Below are positions 1 to 12,022 of a stretch of 64,000 nt of DNA, in pieces (the first letter of the stretch is position 1; the number at the start of each line of letters is the position of its first letter). This DNA is from Tiliqua scincoides (lineage: Eukaryota; Chordata; Lepidosauria; Squamata; Scincidae): NCBI RefSeq assembly GCF_035046505.1, contig NC_089822.1, positions 108,889,307-108,953,306 of the forward strand, written 5' to 3'. The translations under genes and the position numbers were made by a program. Under the pieces are notes generated by a model that was given only the letters and a program-made list of their open reading frames with translations, did no database searches and was not told the DNA's origin.

Positions 1-24
1 TTAAAAATCTCAATAACTCACTGG

Positions 25-203
25 GGGCCCAATCCTATCCAATTTTCCAGTGCCAGTGCAGCCATGCCAATGGGCCATGCACTGCTTCCTGTGTTGGGGA
101 GGAAGTCACAGAGGTCTCCTCAAGGTATGGGAATATTTGTTCTCTTACCTCAGGGCTGCATTGTGGCTGCACCAGTGCCAGAAAGTTGGATAGGATTAGG
201 CCC
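25..203. mobile_element. TWA-type palindromic MITE copy (family H1)
   Basis: The ends are GGGCCCAATCCTATCCAAT and GTTGGATAGGATTAGGCCC. The interior has AAGGTATGGGAATATTTGTT. Flanks are TGG and TCA, so the duplication has decayed. The 64-246 open frame lies within it and is not a gene. Confidence 0.8.
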
Positions 204-1422
204 TCAGTGGGCTAGTCCTGCAATTTCATTTTATAGCAAACAATAAATCATCCTAAGTATGAAAAAACAGCGGGGAGTTTCAGTACACATGCTATGATGA
301 TGTTATGCAGCTTTCATTCTGAAATAACAGTTGTCAGAGTAGAAGGAGGAGCTCTCAGTACCTGCAGGCTGATGCACGCTAGTATCGCCTAGTAGTTAGC
401 ACATTTACTCCCTTCCTGCTCCCTTCTGGTCATGTAGATGAATGAGGAAAAGCCTTGGTGGAATATATCCACTGCCATGAGTTAATCAGGCCAGGCAGAG
501 GGGGATGGTATGGGCAAAAGCTACCTCCCAGGAAAATACTGAACCTCAGGTGTTCCTATCAAAATCATTTTTATAGTAGCATCTGCAGATGAAGGAGACA
601 CGACAGTCCACTGTTCTTCCCATATCAGAGACCAGGCAGAACCAGGGTTAAAATATAAGTTTATTAAAAGTGTAACCAAAAAGAGGTAAACAAAATGGGT
701 GAGAAAGGTGAATAAAGAAGAAAAAAGTTTGGAAGAAAAACATAAAGAGGGTTTCCAAAAGATGCAATAATAATTGACGCTAGTAGATGAAGCTGAGGTG
801 CTGCAGGATCTCATGCATCCAGCCTTAAACCCGAACAGCTGCAAGTTGAACCAGAGACTTCGAATGCATGCAAACAGGCAACAGTAACATAAGCCCTTAC
901 AATCACTAGCTAGACTTACTCTCTGTCTTAATTCCCTGAAGCCCCCAGCCCTTTTCAATCACTATACTGCAAGTGGGTCTCTTCTACCTGGAGCTCACTG
1001 TGGAGCTCTCTTCTACCTGGAGCTCCTTCCAGCTTGGAAATTTTATCACTTGGCTGTAATGATGTCATCTGTCTGCCTGAATGGGGGAAGGAGCCCAGCT
1101 GGGTATCTCCTCTCCCAGGAGGAGAACTTTCTTGACTCAGTGGGAAGAAAGGCTTTTCTCTCCCTCCTGGCTTATGGCATTTTGCGAAACAAAGGGGCAG
1201 CGGCTGCTCCTAGTAGCTGAATGCCCAGAAGCTGCTAGAGAGCCAAAACCGCCCAAGCCACAAGAAAACAGACAGAAAATACACTGAAAGAAACAGGGAA
1301 CCTCTCAGAAATACAGGGATTCATCATAGAAGTATATCAATAAAATGTGCAGAAAGTTGTGAAAAGTGAGTGAACAATGGTTGGCAACTATAAAAGGCTA
1401 GTGTGGAAGCAACCCAACTATG

Positions 1423-1527
1423 CAAAGTCAGGCACCGATCAAGGTCACTGTGAGCTTTCTGATCTGTCTGATCTGTCTGATCTGTCTGATCAAAGTCAGA
1501 CACCGATCAAGGTCACTGTGAGCTTTC
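1423..1527. repeat. 37-bp direct duplication around a 9-bp tandem repeat
   Basis: A 37-mer starting CAAAGTCAGGCACCGATCAA lies at 1423-1459 and again at 1491-1527 with one difference. The space between is made of GATCTGTCT units (about three). Confidence 0.9.
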
Positions 1528-2005
1528 ATTGACTAGTGTGCCCAAGAGTGATGTGAAAACAGATGGCTGTGGACTCTTGGCAGAATTCTTTTAAGTACCC
1601 CTGTCCTCCTTTCTGTGGTCCTTCCTCAATGCCTACTTCTGTTATGCCCCCCCCCCATGACCCAGGGGCAAGAAGTCTTCATAGTTCATAATACATAGTT
1701 CATAATATTTGTGCTGTTAAAAATGGAGAAAAGGTGAAATGACCATTCTGCTTTGTGATAGTGATTTAGATGGCTGAACTTGGACCAGACTGGATTCTGG
1801 TTGCCATAAAATGGGGGTCTGTATGCCCAGTTACAAATTCAGTGTCCTCAGATGCATCTACCATTGTGAGTCCTTGTATGAGAATGTATATTATGCTGTT
1901 TGTAATTAAGAGCTTATTGGGCCAAACTGTTCATTTTTTAAAAATGAATATTAAACAAATTGTTTAATAAAAAAGTTTCTTTGTTGACTTTTGGTCCCTC
2001 TAAGG

Positions 2006-2469
2006 CAGGGGTGTCCAAAGTTTTTGGCAGGAGGGCCACATCATCTCTGACACTGTGTCAGGGGCCGGGGGGGGGGGAAGAATTAATTTACATTTAAAAT
2101 TTGAATAAATTTACATAAGTTCACATAAATGAATATATTAAAGATGAACTTGTATGAATGAATGAAGGGCTTGAAATAGCTCAAGGCCTCTAAAAGGCCT
2201 TGTACAAAGCAAGGCTGGCCTTTCCTTTTGCTGCCTCTGCTGCATCACAGACGTGAAACTGCAAGCACTGGCAGGAGCCCTCATCTCACAGCTCACGCAA
2301 GAGGTCAAACAGTTGCCGTCATGCTAAGAGCAGCTGCGTTGGGCCAGTGGGGCTCCAATAAATCTCCGCAGGTCCAGAGGTTCATTGGAGACCGGGGGCT
2401 CCCTGAGGGCCGCATTGAGAATCCTCGAGGGCCGCAAGTGGCCCCAGGGCCGGGGTTTGGGCACCCCTG
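2006..2469. mobile_element. hAT-type non-autonomous element, TSD CTCTAAGG
   Basis: The ends are CAGGGGTGTCCAAAG and GGGTTTGGGCACCCCTG. The 8-mer CTCTAAGG flanks both sides (1998-2005 and 2470-2477). An incomplete copy of the same family lies at 61869-62250. Confidence 0.9.
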
Positions 2470-2987
2470 CTCTAAGGGAAGAGGGAGGGCGAGAAGGGCA
2501 TAGCACTTCATGGTTAGTGACTGACACTCACCTCCTTGCTCTCTGCTTCTTAACTGGGTAAACTGGAAATGAATTGGGAAAAGGTTGTTCTTGCTGCCAC
2601 CATCCAAAGAAGAGAGCCTAAACTGAAGAAGGCCACCTTGGGAAAATCTTCCTCCCAGCAGGGCAGAGAACCAGTGGCAACTTTAGAGGGTGAGGGGTGT
2701 GTGAACCACACCTGGTGACACCCTCAGTGGGGTGACACCACTAATGGCCAAAATTTTGAAAATCTTGATATCAGCGAATAAAAACATCATGTTATACTTA
2801 GGAGAGTTTTTTTCCATGACCAATGCAGAACGCGAAATATTGAGAATTTCTGCTCAAACCAATATTAAGATCAAACTGATATTAAGATATAAAATGATAT
2901 TAAGATCAAAACACGAAAAACCACTAATTTCATGAAATAACACCACTTTTGCTTACTTTTGAGGAATCTACTAGTAGTTTTCACTAA

Positions 2988-3490
2988 GAGCCTAATCCTG
3001 GGCTCAGTGCGTCAGCTCACCGCTGGCATGCACTGTCGCAAACGTGCCATAAGGCATGTTTGCAGACCCTACCACTGGGCAAGCACCAGTGACAGCCCAG
3101 CACAGGTCGGCACAAGGCTACCGCCAGGCTACCACAGGGCGGGCACCCAACCTCCACTGCTCAGCAGTTGCACGGACTGCCAAGCACCGGAGAGGTAAGC
3201 AGGGGTGTGGGGAGAGGCGGGGAGGAGGCGATCAAGGGAGTCGGGAGGTCCAAAGCCTCTAAGCTGGGATCACCGGCTGACATGGAGGCACTTGATTCAC
3301 TGCCAACCTTTGGGTTGGTGGTGAATCAAGTAGCCCCATTGTGGGGCTACTGTGCTTACCCAGGGGAAGGGGATAAAAGTTCCCTTCTCCTGAGGTGCTG
3401 TCGGCAGCTGCTTTGGGTGTGCAGGATGCGGCAGCAGCCATTTTCAGCGCATCTGCAGCTGCACACCTCGGGCAGCTCAGGATTGGGCTG
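2988..3490. mobile_element. Harbinger-like MITE (503 bp), TSD TAA
   Basis: The ends are GAGCCTAATCCTGGGCTCAG and CTCAGGATTGGGCTG, inverted relative to each other. TAA lies on both sides (2985-2987 and 3491-3493). Internal hairpins include GATTCACtGCCAAC paired with GTTGGtgGTGAATC, and TAGCCCCA paired with TGGGGCTA. Open frames across it are non-genic. Confidence 0.65.
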
Positions 3491-3554
3491 TAAGGCAGCA
3501 AGCCTCTGAAGCGTTTTCAATGGTGGAGCGACTGAGTAAAAGTATCTGCTAGAG

Positions 3555-3914
3555 CAGGGTTTCTTGAACTGTGCATTGGGGCCCACTAGGTAGGTCGCAG
3601 GCCAATTTCAGGTGGGTCCCCATTCACGTCAATATTTTATTTTTAATATATTACATTTGATGCTACCATGGTATGTGACTGCATTTGGGACAATGTTACA
3701 AACCTGTACTTTTAACAAGCTACTATGTATATTCTTTTAACTGATAGTAAATGGGACTTACTCCTGGGTAAGTGTGGGTAGGATTGCAGCCTAGGATCCT
3801 TAAAATTTTCCTGCTTGATGAAGTCGCTTCTGTTCATGACATCACTTCTGGTGGGCCCTGAGAGATTCTCATTCTAAAAAGTGGGTCTTGGTGCTAAATG
3901 TGCGAGAACCACTG
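3555..3914. mobile_element. hAT-type element, TSD TGCTAGAG
   Basis: It starts CAGGGTTTCTTGAACTG and ends CGAGAACCACTG. TGCTAGAG is duplicated at 3547-3554 and 3915-3922. A half copy of the squamate MITE (AAATGGGACTTACTCCTGGG) lies inside at about 3748-3795. Confidence 0.85.
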
Positions 3915-4831
3915 TGCTAGAGGGTGTGAGCATGTTCGGCAACTGGGGGGAAAAGACATGAATGGGTGGAGAGAAAGAAAATGCATAAGCAGAGGCACTG
4001 AGAAGGAAGAGCTAAACCTGCAGTTCCAACCTGCCTGGCTCCCTCTTTGCTTTCCTTCACTGTACTGTAATCTGGAAGTGAGGAGACTGAATTCTAAATG
4101 GTGATCTGTATGTGATCTATGATTAGGTGAATGTGGATCTGGATCTCCCCTCTGCCCCAAGCCACTCTTTAAATTCCTTTTCTGGGGCTTGTCTGCATGG
4201 TGCTGCAATTTTGAGAAGCTTGGAAAACCAAGCAAGGCTCAGTGAAGCTTTTCTCTAAGCTTAATTTTTTTTTCTTATTGTACTGCACATTGACCTTGAC
4301 TTTCTTATTGTACCGCACTTTCTGTAGCTTTTTTGCACATTTTATGCCATTCTGTTATGCAAAGGGAGGAATACTGTGATTTAAAATAACATTCTTCTTG
4401 TCTACGTGGTGCTGCACTTTTGAAAAACTTGGAAAACCAATATGTAGTATGTATATATTTTTGGTAATGGTCTAAAATGATACAGTGTTCACAGTTGAAA
4501 TGCTTATTGTGCTTTATTGTGCTGTTTGTATAATTTGTAGTAAGAATTTGGATAAAAACACAGAACACCACAATTTGCTATTTTAATCAAGAAATTTTGG
4601 AAAAAAATATCACCAAGAAAACACCCCTAGTTATATATATCATTTGATGGGTAATTTAATGCAGAATTCAGTGAAACAAACCACGGTGAAATGTCTGTGT
4701 TTTATCGAAGGTTTTAGCCAAATAACCTGAAAAGGAAAACATAGAAAGCCAATGAGGTGTTATTATGACAGCAGGGAACCAATAAGGTGTTAGTATGAGT
4801 CAGCTCTTATTTCCATGTATTAGAACTCTTA

Positions 4832-5010
4832 GGGTCCAATCCTATCCAATTTTCCAGTGCTGGTGCAGCTGTCCCAATGGGGTGTGCACTGCATCCAGTG
4901 GTGGTGGGGCAATCACAGAAGCCTCCTCAAGATATGGGAACATTTGTTCTCTTATCTCGGAGCTGCATTGTGGCTGCACTGATGCTGGAAAGTTGGATAG
5001 GATTGGGCCC
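4832..5010. mobile_element. H1 MITE copy, TSD TTA
   Basis: GGGTCCAATCCTATCCAAT to GTTGGATAGGATTGGGCCC, flanked by TTA on both sides. Confidence 0.88.
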
Positions 5011-5590
5011 TTATTCAGTTGTGAGTTGCCCACAGTTTTTTTTTTGTTGGTTATAGGAGTATAGGATTGAGGAGTATAGGAGGGTGACCTGTACTGTTAT
5101 ATATTAAAATAAATAATGTTTATGGGAATGACACCAACCCTAGTGGTGCCACTGCATTTAGGCTATGCATATGATATTGCAATTTATTCTGTATGATCTG
5201 GTATGGGAGGAGGTCCATCATGGGGGTGACACAATGAGCTTTCACATCAGATGATGCAAACCCTCATGACACCTCTGCAGAGAATGTTAAATTGTTAACG
5301 CTTGTTAAATTGTCTGTTAGTGCCCCTTCCAGACAAAATCCAGCACTCAATTTATTTCCAGAAACCTTGCACTTCTAAGCTATTTGTTTGAAAACTAAAG
5401 AACGTCATTATTTCTCACATGAAATAAGACCTAATTTAGGAACAGCAGAAACTCCTGTATTTGTTTTTACCTCTGTTGGGAGAGGGCTAAGATACAGGCA
5501 GCCTAATCATATCCTTGGTGGCGCTGCCACATGCAGCGGCACCAAAATGGCTACCGTTGTGTCAAGGGGCACTGCTAGGACTGTGGGAGG

Positions 5591-5903
5591 CAGGATGATC
5601 AGAAGTCATAATTGCAAAAGAGGACCAGGCACCCCAAAATGTAGGACATTCAAGAAAAATGTAGGGCACAAAATAAAAGCTAAAAACACTCATATATGAA
5701 TTTCATGTGGTTAATTTAAATACTACATTCCTTATTAAATTTAAAACTATATTACATATGATTTAGTCCATATTATTTTTTAATTACGAGAAGACTATGC
5801 TCTGCCTGCTCACAGGGAAAAGGAGGACATCTACGTTCTTTTCCAGGACACGAGGCTAAAAAAGAGGACATGTCCTAGAAAAAGAGGATGTCTGGTCATC
5901 CTG
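5591..5903. mobile_element. Inverted-repeat DNA element, probable hAT
   Basis: The ends are CAGGATGATCAGAAGTC and GTCTGGTCATCCTG, imperfect inverted repeats. AAAAGAGGAC motifs recur inside both ends. The flanking 8-mers do not match convincingly. Confidence 0.5.
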
Positions 5904-7099
5904 TGCCAGAGGTCTCCTTGGGGAAAGGGGATTTTTGTCCCCTCCCTCCCAGGGAAATTCCCAGGCCCCACAATGGGGCTTCTCAAGTCTGCACGGCTGA
6001 TTTTATTAAACTGCAGTGTTAACAGTTGTAATGGAAATGCACAAGATCCCTGGAGGAGATAGGGTGTGGTGTCAACAGTGGGCCCTTGTTCTGGCAGGCA
6101 AGCATAGGGTTAACCCAGGGCTCTAACTAGCGGTGGGGATGCTGCACAGCTGCAGCCGCTAGAGGTAACCAGGTCATTAAGGAGAGAAGGAAGGAGCTTC
6201 TAGAGAGCAGAAGGAAGGAGCTTGGAGGAGAGAGAACTAATGGACTACTGGACCGCCTGACTGACCGATGGACTATTTGGACAGATGGGTGAATGGACTT
6301 CTGAGAATTGCTGGAACAGAGACTGGTGTGTGGCTGCCGTACCCAAGACCTCGTGAGGACCAAGGTGCTGCTGTAGAGGCTGGAGAAGCTGCTGGCAGGA
6401 GAGGGAAGGAAGGAGGACCTCTGCAGGTTGAACAGGCAAGCTACCCTGGTGGTGGAGTCCTTCGGTGCAAAACTAGGGCCATTGTTGGGTAGCTAATTAG
6501 CTAAAAGTGGCCATAGGTTCTCTAAGTGAAGCTTGGACTGGGAATTTAGCAGACCAACAGACTACACTGCGGTGCTGTTGTAAGTCGCCTTTCCCCAGCC
6601 ACAGTCGCCAGAACCTGGCATATGGAGCACTGGTTTGTATTTGCACTGGTAGAAGAGGGTTCTACCCTGGCTGGAAAAAAGCTTGGTTAGACCTTGGTTA
6701 GAAACCCTGGTTAGAAAAAGCATCAACTCCTGTCTTTGCGGTTATTTTTTACGGCATTTTTGGGGGGTGGGTGGGCACTGCTGCCTCCCATTTCCCCCCT
6801 ATGGGTCCGGTAAAGCTGAAATCCTATGCACACTTTCCTGAGAGTAAGCTCCATTGACTACAATGGGACTTACTTCTGAGTAGACAAGCTTAGGCTTGTG
6901 CCCTAAATCTCTCCTGGAAAAGAATCCTATGGCCAACTCTCTCTTCCAGGAGAGTCTTTGCAATATAGACCCGGAACCTGCCTACCCCAGGCCATGTTAT
7001 GGGATCCACAGTACTCTAGTCTGTGCGTATAGACTTTCTACGGGCCGCGACTTGGGGCAAACATCTTCAGAGGTAAAGGCTCCCATTCCGTTTCAAGCG

Positions 7100-7660
7100 C
7101 ACGCTGCGTAATGACGCTTCGACCTGTCCGCGTGCCGGTGCGACCGAGGCGTTGCTAGGTAACGGGTGGACGAGGAGGGGGGCGGGTGCTCTGCTCCCGC
7201 CCTCCGGAGGAAAACCTCGGCTTGTCGCTCGGGTTCCCCCAGCAGGGTAGGGTGTCCCGCCTGGAGTCGGGAGGCTGTGTCTAGAGGCTGGCCGGACGGG
7301 GGGAGGCAGCCACGCTTCCCTCCTGCCCAGCCCTGCTCCCTGCCGGGGGAGGGCAGGCCCGGAGTGGCTGCAGCCTCCCTTGCCTGGGGGCTGCCTGAGG
7401 GGGCGGGAGGTGGGCGACGGTTGGGCCCCGTGGGCGGCTGGGGGCCACGAAGCGCAGTGGCCTCGTCCCTGCTTGCGGGGCTCCGAGCCGGGCAGCCCTT
7501 TGTGGAGGCGGGCGGGCGGAGAGGCGGGGCTCCTGGGCCCTGCCCGGGGCGGAGGACGAGTCTGGCAGCCAGTTCCTGCTTCCCCTCGCAGCAGGCAGGC
7601 TCGCTGAGAACCGTCCTTGGTGACTCCTGTAAGTGAGAGCCTTCTCAGGGCTGCCTTCTC
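7100..7660 (+). promoter_or_regulatory. ILVBL: CpG-island promoter and probable non-coding first exon of ILVBL
   Basis: This stretch is strongly GC- and CpG-rich compared with the AT-rich repeats on either side. It contains a strong donor, ACTCCT|GTAAGTGAG, with the exon side ending at 7628. The next suitable acceptor before the ILVBL start codon is TCCTTAGCAG at 12791-12800, four bases before ATG 12805. I infer a non-coding exon 1 in the island joined to coding exon 1 over a 5.2-kb intron. The 5' boundary of the exon cannot be placed. Several long open frames here, on both strands, are high-GC artefacts with no family resemblance. Confidence 0.6.
7151..7163. promoter_or_regulatory. RFX-type X-box, GTTGCTAGGTAAC
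   Basis: The 13-mer is an inverted half-site pair (GTTGC and GGTAAC), matching the X-box form GTNRCC-n-RGYAAC bound by RFX factors. It sits at the upstream edge of the CpG island that I assign to ILVBL. Occupancy is not shown by sequence; the motif match is direct. Confidence 0.5.
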
Positions 7661-7869
7661 CAGTGCAGCTCAGGTCGGGCGCGGAAAGCCGCACTGTGGA
7701 CTAGGCTGGTGGGGTTGGGTGGCCTGTGCAGGATCGCCTGGAGCTTCCTTCCCCTTCTTGGTGGGTGAGGCTGCAGACCCCCCCCCTCCATTCACTGTGG
7801 GGGGAAGGGACGGACTGCTCTACTCCAAGAGCTCTGCGCCTCGCTGTCAAGGAGCCTTTGGGTTTCCAG

Positions 7870-8126
7870 GAGGCTCTGCGCCTGTCAGCGATGCACGCAG
7901 CACCTGCACCTGCGGTGGCAGGTGAGCCAGAGCCTCCCCACCAGAGTCCTTCCAGAAGGTGCCCAAGCACCCACACTCTCCGTGCTCTGTGCATGGGTTG
8001 TGGGTGCTCAGGCGCCATGCATGGCAGCGGTGCTTTTTGAAAGGCTGTGGTGGGGAGGCTCTGCCTCACCTGCCACCGCTAGCAGCAGATATTTTGCTGC
8101 GTGTATTGCTGACAGGTGCAGAGTCC
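7870..8126. repeat. Imperfect 250-bp palindrome (inverted repeat)
   Basis: The left arm (7871-7954, beginning AGGCTCTGCGCCTGTCAGC) reappears reverse-complemented at about 8041-8125, ending GCTGACAGGTGCAGAGTCC. The core pairs GTGCCCAAGCACCCACA near 7958 with TGTGGGTGCTCAGGCGC near 8000. The right half has about 24 extra bases. It lies just inside the first intron, downstream of the CpG island. It could be an old foldback MITE; no target duplication was seen. Confidence 0.6.
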
Positions 8127-9138
8127 TCTGCCTGACCTGCCGCTGCACGTCCCTGCTGTGCAAGATCGGACAAGTGGAGCACTGATTGTGTATGTGAGTC
8201 AAAAAGAGCTTGTCTAGTCCAGGTTGGCAAAGAGAGAGTTAAAAAAGAGACCATTGTGTGCACTCTGGAAGTATTTCGCAAGAAAGAGGGAAAACTGGAG
8301 AGAAGAGAAAATGAGTTAAAAAAGAAAAAACAATGGGGGTGACATGGGATGCTTAGAAGGCAGTTCTTGTCTTTCCTTCCAAAATTCATTTTAGGTTCAG
8401 ACTGGGCACAAACGTGCGTGATTGCTGCATTTGCAAAGGCTGACAATGAGTAGGATGTGTGTGGGAGAGCACACGCTTTCACAACATGATCAGGAGTTGG
8501 TGCTGCAAGTATGATTTAGCTTGCTTTAATTTAAAATGCAATGCCCTGCTTCTCCCCCGCCCCCCCCCAAAACCCCCTCTAGGCTAACAAGTCAAAACCA
8601 AAACCACTAAAATATATAACATATATACAAATATAATTCAATACAAATATAATTCGGTAACATGCAGCAGCTGGAGCTCAAATAGGGCAGTATTTATGTG
8701 CTAATAATTTAAAACTACAACAGAGTGAAGTAGTAACCAGAGAAACCTGCATTTTTTCCTGGATGGGAATGTAGATGGTGGCATATCAGATGGGATGGGA
8801 ATGTAGATGGATGGGAATGTAGATGGTGGCATAACAGAATTGGCTAGTTAAATGGATCTTTTCGGACTGAAGAGCTGTTTTGCATTGTTCAGTTCAGCCT
8901 TAGACCAAGGAAGATGGACCCAGGAGCAGAGGTTGCTGTTTGTAATTGCATTGGCTTTAATATTGATAGTTGAAACTCAGCTTGTATCAAGAAGCATTTC
9001 TGTTTTGGATGAGAGAGAACAACCAAAACACTATCTGGACAAGATAGAACAGCTGTGGGTTAGGAGACTTGACTTGAGTGGTGGAGGGCAATATGTCTTT
9101 ATTGGGCTCACCCTCAGGGATGACTTATGCCTCTAGAT

Positions 9139-9482
9139 CAGGGGTCTCCAAACCCCGACCCAGGGTCCAGATGTGGCCCGCAGCAAGCCTCTATCTGGCC
9201 TGCAGCCAGCCCCTGATCCCCTGAGAGCCTCTGGCCCAGTTGACCAAACACAACCAGAGTTATGCTTGTGGGGTGGGGGAATGGGGGTCCCTTTAAGTCT
9301 GTGCTTTATTTCTTGGTCTCTGTTGGTGCTTGGAGAAGTCCTGGACATTTGAGCCCATTCATTTATTCATTCATCTAAGTTCCATCTCTAATGTAATTAT
9401 TTAAATTTTATATTTAATTGTTTGTTCCAGTTGTGCAAGATATTTGATGTGGCCCTTCGGCTGAAAAGTTTAGAGATCCCTG
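9139..9482. mobile_element. hAT-type element, TSD CTCTAGAT
   Basis: It runs from CAGGGGTCTCCAAACCCC to AGTTTAGAGATCCCTG, with CTCTAGAT at 9131-9138 and 9483-9490. A second copy of the same family is at 30352-30671. Confidence 0.9.
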
Positions 9483-11863
9483 CTCTAGATCTACCTTTGA
9501 TCTTTGTGAAGTCACATGCTGTTCTGCACTGTGTAGAACATTGACAAAGGGGCAGCCTTAGGAACTGCAGGGGCCAATGCAAAACATTTTTGTTTTGCAG
9601 GGTCCTTACTCACCAGGATGAGCAGCAGTGGCGAGGCACCCAGCAGTGGCATCACTGCCAACTGCTTCAAGGGGGATTTCAAGCCAGTTACACATAGGGT
9701 GGGTTGGGAGGGCTGCCCAGCAGTATAGCTTTGCTTGCCATGCTCTCTCCCAACACCTCGGCATGGAAGATTTCTATACCAGAGCACTGACTACAGAGTG
9801 AGGTGCCAGTTGTGGCTATGGATGCTTTGCCCACCTCCCCAGTGCATGGCCTCTCCAGGCGTGGGCCCCAAATTGGTCAAATTGCTCTAAGACCTGCCTT
9901 GCATTATATAGTGTTACAGAAAAGCCAGATTTAACACAATGCGTCCACATAGCATCAAGGATTCTGTTTTAAGAGATTGCAAGTGTACACGTGTGTATGT
10001 ATGTATTAAATTCAGAGTTCATTTTAAATTAAGTTTGTGTGTTTTTAGACCACTTTGCAGTTGTTCATGTTGTACATGCTATAACATGCTGTAACCCACT
10101 TCTGCATCTTGACCCACCTGTTGATGACCTATAGGTTGATGGACCTAATTTGTTTCAAAAATGCCCTTGGTGACATTTTACAGAGTTTTTAGTTGATACC
10201 TGGATCAAGCCTTCTCATCTTACGATGTTGATGAGAAGGCTAGACACCCTGTCTTGTGCTTTCAAGTCCAAATTGGCGTACTGAAGAGTGAGAAGTCATG
10301 AAACAGCAGGGACAGTGCTTAACTAGTAGAAGAGGGGGGTCAAATTCAACATTTCATGTTAGAGCTTATTTGAAGGCCCTTCCTACTCAAAGAAATTAAA
10401 AAATCTAACTTCACTATTACTATTGTATTTACTGCAAAGTGTGAATCATCTTGGTGGTCTGCTATGCCATAATTTGGAAGGTACCTGGAAGATGAAATTT
10501 CAGCTTGGCTATGCTTTAGAAAACATAATCTGTATTGAAGGTGTCATTGGTCTCTTGTTACTATGTTTACTTAGATCAGTTTCAGTTACTGTTACCTGAA
10601 GAGGCAAAGTACAAAAGAGGCAAAATAGGTTAATCTCTCCCCTTTCCAGGCTTTTAACGGCTTTCTGGGGAGGCTAGCTGCATAGGTTACAGAGATTGTC
10701 AAAGCTTTACTTAGGGCAAGGTGCTTTTGAACATAATGGCAGGGAATGGGAACTCTGACTAGGATTAGGTAGTTTGAGAACAACTTTGTATGTCAGGTTT
10801 TGTAGTAAAGTCCTAGAAATCCAAGGTTTCAAAGTTCTGTCTTCTGCTCCAGCTGCTACCTACACACTAGATTTAAAATCTGATGTCTACTGCATGAATT
10901 AGAAGAGGCTTTCTGAAACCAGATTCATGACTCCCAGAGATGAAAATTGTTTCCTCAAACAAAGAAGGGTAGTATCCAAATGAACTCAAATATACACATT
11001 ACTAAATTTCAAGAATTTCACCTTGTTGCTTGCTGTCTGTTGTCCTTCTGTCTTGGCCAGCTAAAGCCTGGGGGAAGAAGGTATGAAGCCGAGAAAGGAG
11101 TAGTGGACATGGAAGATGGAGGTTTGTGCTGCAGCTTGCTGAGAATGCACTGACCAAGAAAATGAGCTGTTGAAGGCAAGGCAGCTGATACAAAGTCCAC
11201 AAAACATAATTGGCTCGGCTCCCATGCAGTTAACTTGTTTCAACAATTCTGCAGAACGGATTTGAGAGATCTGGCAGCTGTCTACCTTATTGACATTGTG
11301 GCTAATACTTTCTGTGGCTAATACTTTGTGTTGGGGAAAATAACATGTAGCTTTTTGCAGGCAAACTTTGGTATTTATCTACCCTCACCTCCATGAAGCA
11401 CCATTGCTGTACTAGTGCTCCAGTGGCAAGCATTGCCTTGCAAACTTTTGTTTGCATATGTACATGACACTGGGTGCCAGCCAGGAGAGCATTACCCAGG
11501 CTAGTCATGTGACACTTTTATTAGGCCGATGGTAAGAGGTGACAAGTCCCACAGGCCTCAAGGAAGGCCGCAGCTTTGTCTGTTACACTATCGCCCCTCC
11601 CCCCACCAAGGTACAAAAGAAAGACTTGATGAGTTGGCTCCACAAAAACCCCTTTGCTTTTCTATGTTAAGGTATAAAAAGCTGGGTCACAGACTCCTGG
11701 TGTTCCTTGTTCTTTGTCTATCTGCCTTGCTGTTTGTGCTGTCATTTGTGGACTGCTAGTGCTGCATTAAGCATCCCATTCTCTCCAGTACCCAAGGACC
11801 ACTAGGTCTGTTGTCTCCCAGGAAAGGTATCATCCCCTAATAGATAATAATAAAACCCTAACT

Positions 11864-12022
11864 CGGTGCTTCCCAATCTTTTTAGCACTGTGACCCACTT
11901 TGTTGGCTATGTCTGCCAGGTTATGCCCCTGAATGCCTTGCAGCACCAACACTGGCACTGCTCTGCAACTTTTTCATGACCCACCAAAAATTGGGTCATG
12001 ACCCACAGTTTGGGAACTGTTG
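11864..12022. mobile_element. hAT-type MITE, TSD CCCTAACT
   Basis: It runs from CGGTGCTTCCCAATCTTTTT to CAGTTTGGGAACTGTTG, with CCCTAACT at 11856-11863 and 12023-12030. It contains the inverted pair TTTTTCATGACCCACC and GGGTCATGACCCAC near its right side. Confidence 0.85.

Larger units (their letters stand above)
204..7099. other. Repeat-rich region left of ILVBL
   Basis: No host exon was recognised. Beyond the elements listed separately, it has fragments of the 28745/40294-type element at about 2700-2940 and 4590-4830. The section 5930-6760 has no assignable identity. Open frames in this interval are short, overlap repeats, and lack family resemblance. Confidence 0.5.

Noticed and set aside
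7166-8202. Several 100-156 residue frames on both strands near the ILVBL CpG island.
   Set aside because: High-GC composition and overlap on all frames explain them; no motif or family resemblance, and the repeated peptide blocks come from the 7870-8126 palindrome.
11600-11860. GGTATAAAAAGCTGGG followed by AATAATAAAACC, again LTR- or promoter-like.
   Set aside because: Isolated motifs in ILVBL's first intron without ends, repeats or coding sequence.
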